Source: Oceanobacillus sp. HTM 045
GTDB taxonomy: Bacteria; Pseudomonadota; Alphaproteobacteria; Rhodobacterales; Rhodobacteraceae
Length of the DNA: 64,000 nt
Direction: 5' to 3'
Assembly: GCA_009733745.1 (NCBI GenBank)
Contig: WNWL01000002.1
Span: 124,001 to 188,000, forward strand
The notes under the pieces are model-generated. The model made no database searches. It had not been told where the DNA came from and saw only the letters and a list, made by a program, of their open reading frames with translations. The position numbers and the translations under genes were made by a program. Below are positions 43,056-51,079 of this stretch, one piece after another (positions within the stretch are counted from its first letter, which is position 1; every line of letters starts with the position of its first letter).

Positions 43056-45110
43056 TCAGAGTGAAACCATTTCCCGCGTGAACAGCTCGGCCTCGGCCTC
43101 GGCCGGGTCGCGCTCGTGGTTGCGGGCCGCCATGTGGCCCGCGTGGACCGCGTCCGCGATAAGTCCCGGTGCCAGCGCGTCGCCGATCGCGGCGAGGGTC
43201 GTCAGCCCGTGGTCCTGCGCGCGGAGCGCGTCGTAGAGCGCCCGTTCCGGCGCCCGTTCCGTCACGGTGACCAGCGTCGCGCAGGGCAGCCGCGTCTCCG
43301 TCCCGGTGTATTCGCAGGCCAGCACCGCCTCGCCCGCCTCGATCCGCACCAGCCGCTGCGAGAGCCTGAGCCCCACGCCCGCGGCGAGCAGCCCGGCCTG
43401 GATCCGGCCCTGCTCCATCGTGTTCTCGGTCCAGGGCGAGACCATCGGCGCCGGCGTCGCCAGCGCCACCTCCGCACCCGCGGCGGCAAGATGGTCGGCG
43501 ATCACCCCGCCCATGTAGATCCGGTCGTCATCCCAGACCAGCACCGGCCCGTCGCCCGGCAGCGCGCCGTCCATGATGTCGTCCGGCGTCAGCACCGCCA
43601 CGCCGTCCAGCCCCGGTATCGCCCGGCGGGTGGAGCGCCCCACCCCGTCCGCCCGCCACCGCGCGCCGGTGGCGAGGTAGACATGCGCGAAGTCGAAGGC
43701 GAGGATGTCCTCCGCCGTCAGTTCGCTCTCCAGGAAGATCTCCACGTCCGCCCGCTGCGACAGCAGCGTCGCGCGGTAGTCCCTGACCCGGCTCCAGGTG
43801 CCGAGCCCCTTCAGCCCCGACTCCCGCCGCGACCGCCCGCCCAGCTCCCGCCCGGCCTCCGCCAGCGTCACGCTGTAGCCCCGGTTGGAAAGCTGCAGCG
43901 CGCATTCCAGCCCCGCCGGGCCGCTGCCGACCACCAGCACCGGCGCGTCCGAGGCCGCGGGCGCGATCTTCTCCGGGTGCCAGCCCCGCCGCCATTCCTC
44001 GCCCATGGTCGGGTTCTGGGTGCAGCGGATCGGCACCGAGAACCAGTCCATCGCCGCGCAGATGTTGCAGCCGATGCACTCGCGGATCTCGTCGATCCGC
44101 CCCTCCTCGATCTTGGCGGGCAGGAACGGGTCCGCGATCGACGGCCGCGCCGCGCCGATCATGTCGAACACACCCTTGCGGATCAGCGCCGCCATCCGGT
44201 CGGCCGAGGTATAGCGCCCGACGCCCACCACCGGCTTGGTCGTCACCTGCTTGACGAAAGAGACGTAGGGCTCCTGGTAGCCCTCGTCCGGCGCGAAGCG
44301 CGCGGTCTGGCTGTCGTTCGGCCAGCCGGCGACGTTCACGTCCCAGAGGTCGGGCAGTTCCGCCAGCATCTCGACGATTGCCCGGCCCTCTTCCTCGGCC
44401 TGCATGCCCCCGGTACCCGCCATGTCGTCCACCGCGAGGCGGAAGGCCACCGCCGCCCGCCCGTCGCAGATCTCGCGGGTATCCTCCAGCAGCTCGCGCG
44501 TCAGCCGCACCCGGTTCTGCAGCGAACCGCCATACTCGTCCGACCGCTGGTTCAGCTCCGGCGAGAGGAAATGATGCGGCATCGTCATGTGATGCCCGGC
44601 ATAGACATAAATGATGTCGAACCCGGCCTTCAGCGCCCGCTTCGCCGCATCCGCGTGCCAGCGCCGCAGCGCGCGGATGTCCGCGAGGTCCATCGCGCGC
44701 GCCTGCAACGGCTGGATGCTGTCGGTGACCATGTGGTTGGACGCCAGCGGCGGTGTCCGCGTCAGCAGGTTCGCGGCGTGGAAGCCGTTATGCGCCAGCT
44801 CGATCGCCGCCAGCGAGGCATGCTCGTGCACCGCCTCCGCCATCGCCGCCAGCGCGGGAATGTCGCGGTCGTCCCAGAGCCGCGCCTCGCAGCCCGGCGC
44901 GAGGTCCGAGGTCGGGTGGATCTCGCATTCCTGCGTTGCCACCACCGCCCAGCCGCCCTCGGCCTTCATCCCCCGCATCGCCGCCTCGGCCCGCGGACGG
45001 GTGAACCCGAGGCCGTTGCAATGCGGCACTTGGTAGAAACGGTTGCGCGCCGTCACCGGGCCGATCTGCACCGGCTCGAACAGCACAGCATATCGCGGAT
45101 CGACTGACAT
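43056..45110 (-). CDS. Dimethylamine dehydrogenase-like flavin/Fe-S oxidoreductase
   Basis: A 684-residue protein with an N-terminal old-yellow-enzyme TIM barrel for FMN (about 1-340, with HNGFHAANLLTRTP and NQRSDEYGGSLQNRVRL), a [4Fe-4S] site (C345, C348, C351, C363 in CIGCNICAAMDW) and C-terminal FAD/NAD(P)-like domains (from about 390, VLVVGSGPAGLECALQL). This is the plan of trimethylamine and dimethylamine dehydrogenases and of N-methylproline demethylase. Paired with the downstream Rieske oxygenase it suggests stepwise N-demethylation of a betaine. A cluster of GGTGAC half-sites lies 230-290 bases upstream of the ATG. Confidence 0.88.
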   Translation of the reverse strand: MSVDPRYAVLFEPVQIGPVTARNRFYQVPHCNGLGFTRPRAEAAMRGMKAEGGWAVVATQECEIHPTSDLAPGCEARLWDDRDIPALAAMAEAVHEHASLAAIELAHNGFHAANLLTRTPPLASNHMVTDSIQPLQARAMDLADIRALRRWHADAAKRALKAGFDIIYVYAGHHMTMPHHFLSPELNQRSDEYGGSLQNRVRLTRELLEDTREICDGRAAVAFRLAVDDMAGTGGMQAEEEGRAIVEMLAELPDLWDVNVAGWPNDSQTARFAPDEGYQEPYVSFVKQVTTKPVVGVGRYTSADRMAALIRKGVFDMIGAARPSIADPFLPAKIEEGRIDEIRECIGCNICAAMDWFSVPIRCTQNPTMGEEWRRGWHPEKIAPAASDAPVLVVGSGPAGLECALQLSNRGYSVTLAEAGRELGGRSRRESGLKGLGTWSRVRDYRATLLSQRADVEIFLESELTAEDILAFDFAHVYLATGARWRADGVGRSTRRAIPGLDGVAVLTPDDIMDGALPGDGPVLVWDDDRIYMGGVIADHLAAAGAEVALATPAPMVSPWTENTMEQGRIQAGLLAAGVGLRLSQRLVRIEAGEAVLACEYTGTETRLPCATLVTVTERAPERALYDALRAQDHGLTTLAAIGDALAPGLIADAVHAGHMAARNHERDPAEAEAELFTREMVSL

Positions 45111-45421
45111 TTTCCGGCACGTGTCCCTGATTCGCGGACCAGCCTAGAGCGGAATATTTCGCGACGGAACCGCCCCCGCGCATCCGCCCTGCGAGCCGAC
45201 GCAACGGAAGCGCCGACCGCGCGTTGCCGCGGCAGGCTCCGGCAGCCGGGAACAGGCCCTCCCGCCGGACTCCCGGTCAGGGCCGAAAATGGCCGATGTC
45301 ATGCCTCGCGGTGATGTCCGGCGCCTCCTCGCCGAATGTCACCTTGTCACCCCCCACGGTGACGGCGTCCCCGGAAACCGGTGACAAACGGGTGACTTCG
45401 AATCGGCCGGTATCGCCGGAT
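45111..45421. other. Non-coding gap upstream of the demethylase-like operon
   Basis: 311 bases with no visible gene. It contains the GGTGAC site cluster (45338-45396) and serves as the promoter region of the minus-strand flavoprotein-Rieske pair, and as the 3' flank of the aldolase gene. Confidence 0.55.
45338..45396. promoter_or_regulatory. Cluster of five GGTGAC/GTCACC half-sites
   Basis: GTCACC at 45338 and 45346, and GGTGAC at 45358, 45380 and 45391, all within 59 bp. TTGTCACC (45344-45351) is the exact reverse complement of GGTGACAA (45380-45387). The density and the two orientations suggest a binding platform for a dimeric regulator of the operon starting at 45110. Confidence 0.5.
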
Positions 45422-46195
45422 TCAGGCCAGTCCCTTGCGCACCTCGGCCGCCAGCGCGTCGGCGCCGCGCGCCATCAGGCCCACGTCCGCGCCCACCGCG
45501 ACGAAGCTGAACCCGGCCGCGAACAGCTCGTGCGCCCGCGCCGCACCGCCGACCAGCGTGCCGACCGCCGTGCCCGCGGCACGGCATTTCTCCGCGGCGG
45601 GCATGATCAGGTCCCACACCTCCGCGGCGCCGGGATTCCCGAGATGGCCAATGTCCGCGGCGATGTCGCCGGGGCCGAAGAAGACCCCGTCCACGCCGTC
45701 CACCGAGGCGATTTCCTCAACATTGGCAAGGGCTTCGCGGGTCTCGACCTGCACCAGCACCGCCGTCTCGTCGCCCGCGCGGGCGTAGTAGTCCTTCACC
45801 CGCCCGAAGGCGTTGCCGCGGACATTCAGCGCGAAACCGCGGATTCCGTCCGGCGGGTAGCGGGTGCTCCGCACCGCCTGCCGCGCCTCCTCGGCGTTCT
45901 GGACCATCGGCAGCATCAGCCCCGGCGCGCCGATGTCGAGCAGGCGCTTGATGATCACCTGCTCGTTCCAGGCCGGGCGCACCACCGGCGTCGCCGTGCC
46001 GGTGGCAAGCGCCTGGAGCTGGCTCAGCACCACCGGCACCTCGTTCGGCGAGTGCTCCATGTCCACCAGCGCCCAGTCGAAGCCGGAGTAAGACACTGCT
46101 TCCGCGGCATAATTCGAGCAGAGGCTGAGCCAGAGGCCGACCTGCGGCCGGCCCTCGCGGATCGCGGCGAGGAACTTGTTGGTGGGGTGCTGCAT
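45422..46195 (-). CDS. HpcH/HpaI family aldolase
   Basis: A 257-residue class II (metal-dependent) aldolase/citrate-lyase-like protein. Relatives cleave 2-keto-4-hydroxy acids to pyruvate or glyoxylate plus an aldehyde. Conserved parts: GLWLSLCSNYAAEAVSYSGF, LVDMEHSPNE, PVVRPAWNE, GAPGLMLPMVQNAEEAR, VQVETREALANVEEIA with the metal Glu, and FFGPGDIAADIG with the metal Asp. The start at 46195 has a clear ribosome site (CAGGAGAG); an upstream in-frame start would run into the acyl-CoA dehydrogenase spacer. It is the last gene of the 45422-54651 operon. Confidence 0.9.
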   Translation of the reverse strand: MQHPTNKFLAAIREGRPQVGLWLSLCSNYAAEAVSYSGFDWALVDMEHSPNEVPVVLSQLQALATGTATPVVRPAWNEQVIIKRLLDIGAPGLMLPMVQNAEEARQAVRSTRYPPDGIRGFALNVRGNAFGRVKDYYARAGDETAVLVQVETREALANVEEIASVDGVDGVFFGPGDIAADIGHLGNPGAAEVWDLIMPAAEKCRAAGTAVGTLVGGAARAHELFAAGFSFVAVGADVGLMARGADALAAEVRKGLA

Positions 46196-46220
46196 GGTCT
46201 CTCCTGCCGTCGAGCTGGCC

Positions 46221-47318
46221 TCACGCGAAGTTGCGGAAGCGTTCAAGATGGTGGTCGGTATCGCCGAACAGGTGGTCGATCATGACCAGCCGCTTGGCGA
46301 AGTGGGGCAGAGGATACTCCCAGGTCATCGCGATGCCACCGTGAAGCTGGATCGCCTCCTCGGCGATCATCCGCCCGGCCCGCCCGGCGAGGTTCTTCGC
46401 CGCCGAGAGCGCCCGCTCCCGGTCGGCCCGCTCCGCGTCCAGCGACGCGGCCGCCAGCATCACCGCCGAGCGGGTCTGTTCGAGCTCCATCACCATCTCG
46501 ACCATCCGGTGCTGGAGCGCCTGGAAACCACCGATAGACCGGCCGAACTGCTTGCGGGTCTTGAGATATTCCAGCGTGGTGTCGCAGCAGACCTGCATCA
46601 GGCCGACCGCCTCCGCGCTCGCCGCGAGCACGCCGCGGGCGACTATCCGCTCGATCAGGTCGCCGGCCTGCCCCGGCTCGCCCAGCGGCGTGGCGGGGGT
46701 GTTTTCCAGCGTGATCTCCGCCGCGCGGCCGCCGTCCACCGTGGCGTAGCCGCGGCGCGACAGCCCCTCGGCACCGGCCTCGACGAGGTAGAGGCCCAGC
46801 CCCTCCGGCGCGTCCACGTCGCCCGAGACGCGCGCGGAGACGACAATGTGGTCTGCGCTGTCGCCGTTCGGCACCACGGCCTTCCGGCCGGTGAGCCTGC
46901 CGCCCTCCGCCCGCGTCTCGACATGGTGGAGCGCGTAGCGCGAGGCCGGTTCACCATGTGCCAATGTCACCGTCGTGACACCGGCAATGACATTGTCCAG
47001 CAGGCCCTGCTGTCCCCCGGCCAGCGCCAGCGCCGTCCCGCCAAGCAGGTTCGCGAGGAACGGCTCGACCGTGAGAGCCTTGCCAAGCTCTTCGAAAACA
47101 AGGGAAATATCCTCTCCCTCGCCACCGAATCCGCCCGCGTCCGCCGGGAACATCGCGCCGACCGCACCAAGCTCCGCCAGCGCCTCCCAGACCTCCCGCG
47201 AGTACCCGTTTTCCGACGCCGAAGCGGCATGACGGGTCTCGATCGGGTAGCGGTCGCGCAGGTAGCGTTCCAGCGTCTCGACCAGCATCCGGCGTTCTTC
47301 GGACAGCGCGAAATCCAT
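46221..47318 (-). CDS. Acyl-CoA dehydrogenase, small-type subunit
   Basis: A 365-residue flavoprotein of the acyl-CoA dehydrogenase family. It begins MDFALSEERRMLVETLERYL and ends with the block LHGGIAMTWEYPLPHFAKRL, both typical of the smaller partner in paired dehydrogenases (pimeloyl-CoA dehydrogenase small subunit, FadE28/29-type pairs). It starts 2 bases after the stop of the larger partner, supporting a heteromeric enzyme. The middle has VTLAHGEPASRYALH instead of the common FxxTEPxxGSD loop, again typical of the non-FAD-loop partner. It probably introduces a C=C bond into a CoA thioester with the large subunit. Confidence 0.9.
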   Translation of the reverse strand: MDFALSEERRMLVETLERYLRDRYPIETRHAASASENGYSREVWEALAELGAVGAMFPADAGGFGGEGEDISLVFEELGKALTVEPFLANLLGGTALALAGGQQGLLDNVIAGVTTVTLAHGEPASRYALHHVETRAEGGRLTGRKAVVPNGDSADHIVVSARVSGDVDAPEGLGLYLVEAGAEGLSRRGYATVDGGRAAEITLENTPATPLGEPGQAGDLIERIVARGVLAASAEAVGLMQVCCDTTLEYLKTRKQFGRSIGGFQALQHRMVEMVMELEQTRSAVMLAAASLDAERADRERALSAAKNLAGRAGRMIAEEAIQLHGGIAMTWEYPLPHFAKRLVMIDHLFGDTDHHLERFRNFA

Positions 47319-47320
47319 GG

Positions 47321-48520
47321 TCAGAGTCCGAGTAACTGCTTGGAAACAATGTTCTTCTGGATCTCGTTCGACCCGCCGTAGATCGACAGCTTGCGCATGT
47401 TGAAGTACCCCTTCGCCAGCGGCATCGCGTCCTCCGGGCCGATCGGCTCCGCGTTGTAGCCCTCGTCGAACGCCTCCGGCACATAGGGCATCGCGTAAGG
47501 CCCGATCGCCCGGCGCAGCAGGTCGGTGATCTCCTGCCGGACCTCCGTCCCCTTGATCTTCAGGAGCGAACTCTCCGCCCCCGGCGCCTGCCCCTTTCCA
47601 GCAGCCGAAACCAGCCGCAGGTTGAAGATCTCAAGTGCCGTCAGGTCGATCTCCACCTGCGCCATCCGGGCGGCGAAAAGCGGGTCTTCCGCGAGTGGCT
47701 TCCCGCCGGATTTCTGCTTTGCGGCCAAGCGCTTGAGGTGCGCGAGCCCGGACTTGGAGTAGGACACGCCGGCGATGTTCGTGCGCTCGTGGGTGAGCAG
47801 GTACTTGGCGCAGGTCCAGCCCCTGTTCTCCTCCCCGACGAGGTTCCCGGCGGGCACGCGCACGTCGGTCAGGAACACCTCGTTCACCTCGTGCTCGCCG
47901 TCGAGCGTGATGATCGGGCGCACCTCCACACCGGGGCTCGCCATGTCGATCAGCAGGAAGGAAATCCCCTCCTGCGGCTTCGCCGCCTGCGGATCGGTGC
48001 GGACGAGGCAGAACATCCAGTCCGCGTGATGCCCCAGCGTCGTCCAGGTCTTCTGCCCGTTGACGACGTAGTGATCGCCGTCCCTCACCGCCCGCGTCTT
48101 CAGCGACGCGAGGTCCGACCCCGCCCCCGGCTCGGAATAGCCCTGGCACCACCAGTCGGTGCCGTCGAGAATGCGTGGCAGGTAGTGCGCCTTCTGTGCC
48201 TCCGTGCCGAATTTGATGAGAACCGGCCCCAGCATCGTGATCCCGAACGGCACCACGCGCGGCGCGTTGGCGCGGACGCACTCCTCCTCGAAGATGTGCT
48301 TCTGGGCCGGAGTCCAGCCGGTTCCGCCCCATTCCTCCGGCCACGATGGTGCCAGCCAGCCGCGCTCGTGCAGCTTCGCGTGCCAAAGCTCGTAATCCGC
48401 CTTGGTGAGCCGTTTCGCGCCTTTCACCTTCTCCGCAAGCGCGGGAGGGAGCGCCCCGCCGAGCCATTCGCGCACCTCTGCGCGGAAGGCCTCCTCCTCG
48501 GGCGAGAACCGGATCTGCAT
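47321..48520 (-). CDS. Acyl-CoA dehydrogenase, large-type subunit
   Basis: A 399-residue acyl-CoA dehydrogenase. The FAD/substrate loop CQGYSEPGAGSDLASLKTRA, QKTWTTLGHHADWMFCLVRTD and the C-terminal YGGSNEIQKNIVSKQLLGL are all present. The N-terminus (FSPEEEAFRAEVREWLGGAL) and the tight coupling to the 365-residue partner match the large subunit of pimeloyl-CoA-type dehydrogenase pairs. Together they would start beta-oxidation of the CoA ester made by the ligase at 51080-53146. True substrate unknown. Confidence 0.92.
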   Translation of the reverse strand: MQIRFSPEEEAFRAEVREWLGGALPPALAEKVKGAKRLTKADYELWHAKLHERGWLAPSWPEEWGGTGWTPAQKHIFEEECVRANAPRVVPFGITMLGPVLIKFGTEAQKAHYLPRILDGTDWWCQGYSEPGAGSDLASLKTRAVRDGDHYVVNGQKTWTTLGHHADWMFCLVRTDPQAAKPQEGISFLLIDMASPGVEVRPIITLDGEHEVNEVFLTDVRVPAGNLVGEENRGWTCAKYLLTHERTNIAGVSYSKSGLAHLKRLAAKQKSGGKPLAEDPLFAARMAQVEIDLTALEIFNLRLVSAAGKGQAPGAESSLLKIKGTEVRQEITDLLRRAIGPYAMPYVPEAFDEGYNAEPIGPEDAMPLAKGYFNMRKLSIYGGSNEIQKNIVSKQLLGL

Positions 48521-48537
48521 GGCTGCCTCCTGCGCTG

Positions 48538-49710
48538 CTAGAGCGTTTCCGCGGCGCCCCAGACGCCCGTGACCTGGCTGGACAACACGCCACCATTGCC
48601 GTGGCCGACCGAGAGCCGAGCCCCCTCGATCCAGCCGCCCGGCTCGCGCGGCCCCTCGTCGCTGCCGAGTGCTGCGCGGATCTGCCGGATCGCCTCGATG
48701 GTAACGAAGAGCCCGTACATGCCCGGATGCACACAGGAAAGCCCGCCGCCATTGGTGTTGACGGCCAGATCGCCCCCCGGCGAGATGCGCCCGCCCTTCA
48801 CGAAATCCTTCGCTTCGCCCTTGGCGCAGTAGCCGAGATCCTCAAGGAAAAGCAGGGTGTTGATCGTGAAGGCGTCGTAGAGCTGCACCGTGTGCATGTC
48901 CCCCGGCCCGTAGCCCGCCATCTCGAAAGCCCGCGGCCCGCTGTCCGACGCGGCGGTGACGGTCAGGTCGGGCATGGCAGAAATCATCCGGTGGTGGTGG
49001 GCCATCGCCGCGCCGAGCAGGTAGACGGGCGGGCGCGGCCCGTCCTTGGCGCGGTCGGCACGGGTTAGCACGATGGCCGCCGCGCCGTCGGTCACGAGGC
49101 AGCAGTCGAGCTTGCCGAGCGGGTCGGAGATCATCCGCGCGCCGACCACGTCCTCCACCGAAAGCGGATCGCGCTCGAACGCCTCCGGGTTCAGCGCCGC
49201 CCATTTCCGCGCCGCTACGGCGACTTCGGCCAGGTCCTCCTTGGTCGCGCCGAACTGGTGCAGGTAGCGCGACGCGGCCAGCGCATAGGCCGTGATCGGG
49301 TTCCGCGGCTTGTAGACCGCCTCGAACGGCATCGGCTCGGAGATCGACCTGAAGCCCCCCGCCGTGCGCTGGTTCGAACCATAGGCGATCACCGCCACGT
49401 CGATGATTCCCGCATCGAGCGCCATGGCCGCGGTCAGCGCGTGGGCGATGAAGGAGGAGCCGCCGATATTGGAGCCGTCCGAGTATTTCGGGTGCACGCC
49501 GAGATGCTCCGCCAGCGACAGCGCCGGGAAGGCGTGGACGGCCGTGGCGCAGAACACGCCGCCCACCTCGCTGAGCGGGATCGCCGCGTCGGCCAGCGCG
49601 CCGTGGACGGCCTCGACCATCAGTTCCATCGAGTTCCGGCCTGGCGCCTCGCCGCATCCGGCGGTCGCGAGGCCGGCGCAGGCAACCTTTCCGCGGAGAG
49701 GATGTGCCAT
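48538..49710 (-). CDS. Thiolase-like protein without nucleophilic Cys (possible retro-aldolase)
   Basis: A 390-residue member of the SCP2-thiolase/lipid-transfer-protein branch of the thiolase fold. At the position of the usual nucleophilic Cys (GGCASG in true thiolases) it reads NIGGSSFIAH, with S85 in place of Cys. The C-terminal active-site loop NTNGGGLSCVHPGMYG is kept. Its start overlaps by one base the stop of a DUF35 OB-fold gene. In actinobacteria such Ltp-DUF35 pairs catalyse retro-aldol cleavage of steroid side chains rather than thiolysis. A C-C lyase role for a CoA ester is therefore a good alternative to acetyl-CoA acetyltransferase. The start ATG (49710) has GAGAGGATG upstream in the coding context of its neighbour. 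Confidence 0.88.
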   Translation of the reverse strand: MAHPLRGKVACAGLATAGCGEAPGRNSMELMVEAVHGALADAAIPLSEVGGVFCATAVHAFPALSLAEHLGVHPKYSDGSNIGGSSFIAHALTAAMALDAGIIDVAVIAYGSNQRTAGGFRSISEPMPFEAVYKPRNPITAYALAASRYLHQFGATKEDLAEVAVAARKWAALNPEAFERDPLSVEDVVGARMISDPLGKLDCCLVTDGAAAIVLTRADRAKDGPRPPVYLLGAAMAHHHRMISAMPDLTVTAASDSGPRAFEMAGYGPGDMHTVQLYDAFTINTLLFLEDLGYCAKGEAKDFVKGGRISPGGDLAVNTNGGGLSCVHPGMYGLFVTIEAIRQIRAALGSDEGPREPGGWIEGARLSVGHGNGGVLSSQVTGVWGAAETL

Positions 49711-50084
49711 CACGCGCCCTCCGGGTGGAAGATCACCGCAGGCGTGCCGTCGATCTCGCCGACGCTGGCGCGCACGCGCATCCCGATGGTGACGTCGCCC
49801 GCGTCGATCCCCTCGACCCGGGCCATCATCCGCGGCCCCTCGTCGAGATCGACGAGCGCGATGTTGTAGGCCCCGTCGCGGCTCCGGTTGGCCGTGGTGG
49901 CGTAGACGGTGCCGAGGCCCGAGGCCTCCACCCATTCGAGGTCGGCGGTGCCCGAGCAGGGCTCCATCACGCGCGGGTAGAAGACATGCCGCCCGGTGCT
50001 GGCGGAACGCTGGATCATAAAGCGCCCCTCCGCGAGATGGGCGTGGAAGGCGGCCTCCGGGCCGGGTCCGTCGAATTGGCTCAT
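49710..50084 (-). CDS. DUF35 OB-fold protein, partner of the thiolase-like enzyme
   Basis: A 124-residue protein of the DUF35 family (rubredoxin-like zinc ribbon plus OB fold). The N-terminal helix FDGPGPEAAFHAHLAEGRFMIQR and the ribbon region STGRHVFYPRVMEPCSG are recognisable, but the usual four zinc cysteines are reduced to one, so no zinc should bind. The OB fold follows (LGTVYATTANRSRD, ALVDLDEGPRMMARVEG, GMRVRASV). It normally forms a complex with the neighbouring thiolase-fold protein and contributes to its CoA-substrate site. Start fixed by the ribosome site TAGGGAGAG. Confidence 0.88.
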   Translation of the reverse strand: MSQFDGPGPEAAFHAHLAEGRFMIQRSASTGRHVFYPRVMEPCSGTADLEWVEASGLGTVYATTANRSRDGAYNIALVDLDEGPRMMARVEGIDAGDVTIGMRVRASVGEIDGTPAVIFHPEGA

Positions 50085-50094
50085 CGGTCTCTCC

Positions 50095-51078
50095 CTATTC
50101 CGCGGCAATGCGCCCGAGGCCGAGCCTCTCGCGCGCCGCGCCGTATTCCCGTGCCAGCCGGTCCACCAGCGCACCCGCGCCGACGACCTCGCGCACCGCG
50201 CCGATCCCCTGCCCCGCGCCCCAGATCTCCTTCCAGCTCTTCGGCTTGGAGGAACCGGAGGAGAAGTTCATGCTGGACGCATCCGCCGAGGGCAGGTTCT
50301 CCGGGTCGAGCCCCTGCGCGGCGATGGATGGCTTGAGGTAGTTGCCGAGCACCCCGGTGAAGAGGCTCGAATAGACGATGTCGTCCGCCGCGCTGTCGAC
50401 GATCATCTGCTTGTAGGCCTCCGCCGCGTTGGCCTCGTGCGTGGCGATGAAGGCCGAGCCGACATAGGCGAGGTCCGCCCCCATCGCCTGCGCCGCGAGG
50501 ATCGCGCCGCCGGTGGCGATGCTGCCCGAGAGCGCCAGCGGCCCGTCGAACCACGCGCGGATCTCCTGGATCAGCGCAAAGGGCGAGATGGAACCCGCAT
50601 GTCCGCCCGCTCCGGCGGCGACGGCGATCAGCCCGTCCGCCCCTTTCTCGATGGCCTTCCGGGCGAAACGGTCGTTGATCACGTCATGCAGCGTGATGCC
50701 GCCATAGGAATGCGCCGCCTCGTTCACCTCCGGCCGTGCACCGAGCGAGGTGATCATTATCGGCACCTGCCACTTCACACAGATATCCAGGTCGCGCTCC
50801 AGCCGCGGGTTGGAACGGTGGACGATCTGGTTGACCGCGAAGGGCGCGGCGGGCCGGTCGGGGCTGGACTGGTTGTGCCGGTCCAGTTCCTCGGTGATGC
50901 GCCGGAGCCAGCGGTCCAGCTCGACCGGCTCGCCCTCCTTCTCGCGGGCATTGAGCGCGGGGAAGGCCCCGACGATCCCCGCCTTGCACTGCGCGATCAC
51001 GAGGTCGGGGTTCGACACGATGAAGAGCGGCGCGCCGATGGCGGGAATGCGGAGGTTCCGGAGGATCGGCGGCAGCAT
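50095..51078 (-). CDS. Nitronate monooxygenase-like FMN protein
   Basis: A 327-residue TIM-barrel flavoprotein of the nitronate monooxygenase/2-nitropropane dioxygenase family. Features: N-terminal IPAIGAPLFIVSNPDLVIAQ, the catalytic-His loop AAGAGGHAG, FMN-phosphate region LSGSIATGGAILAAQAMGADLAYVGSAFIAT, and C-terminal KEIWGAGQGIGAV. Members in CoA-ester operons are often misnamed; some are likely enoyl reductases or of unknown role. It lies 1 base after the CoA ligase gene and 10 bases before the DUF35 gene, so it belongs to the same pathway. Confidence 0.88.
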   Translation of the reverse strand: MLPPILRNLRIPAIGAPLFIVSNPDLVIAQCKAGIVGAFPALNAREKEGEPVELDRWLRRITEELDRHNQSSPDRPAAPFAVNQIVHRSNPRLERDLDICVKWQVPIMITSLGARPEVNEAAHSYGGITLHDVINDRFARKAIEKGADGLIAVAAGAGGHAGSISPFALIQEIRAWFDGPLALSGSIATGGAILAAQAMGADLAYVGSAFIATHEANAAEAYKQMIVDSAADDIVYSSLFTGVLGNYLKPSIAAQGLDPENLPSADASSMNFSSGSSKPKSWKEIWGAGQGIGAVREVVGAGALVDRLAREYGAARERLGLGRIAAE

Positions 51079-51079
51079 C

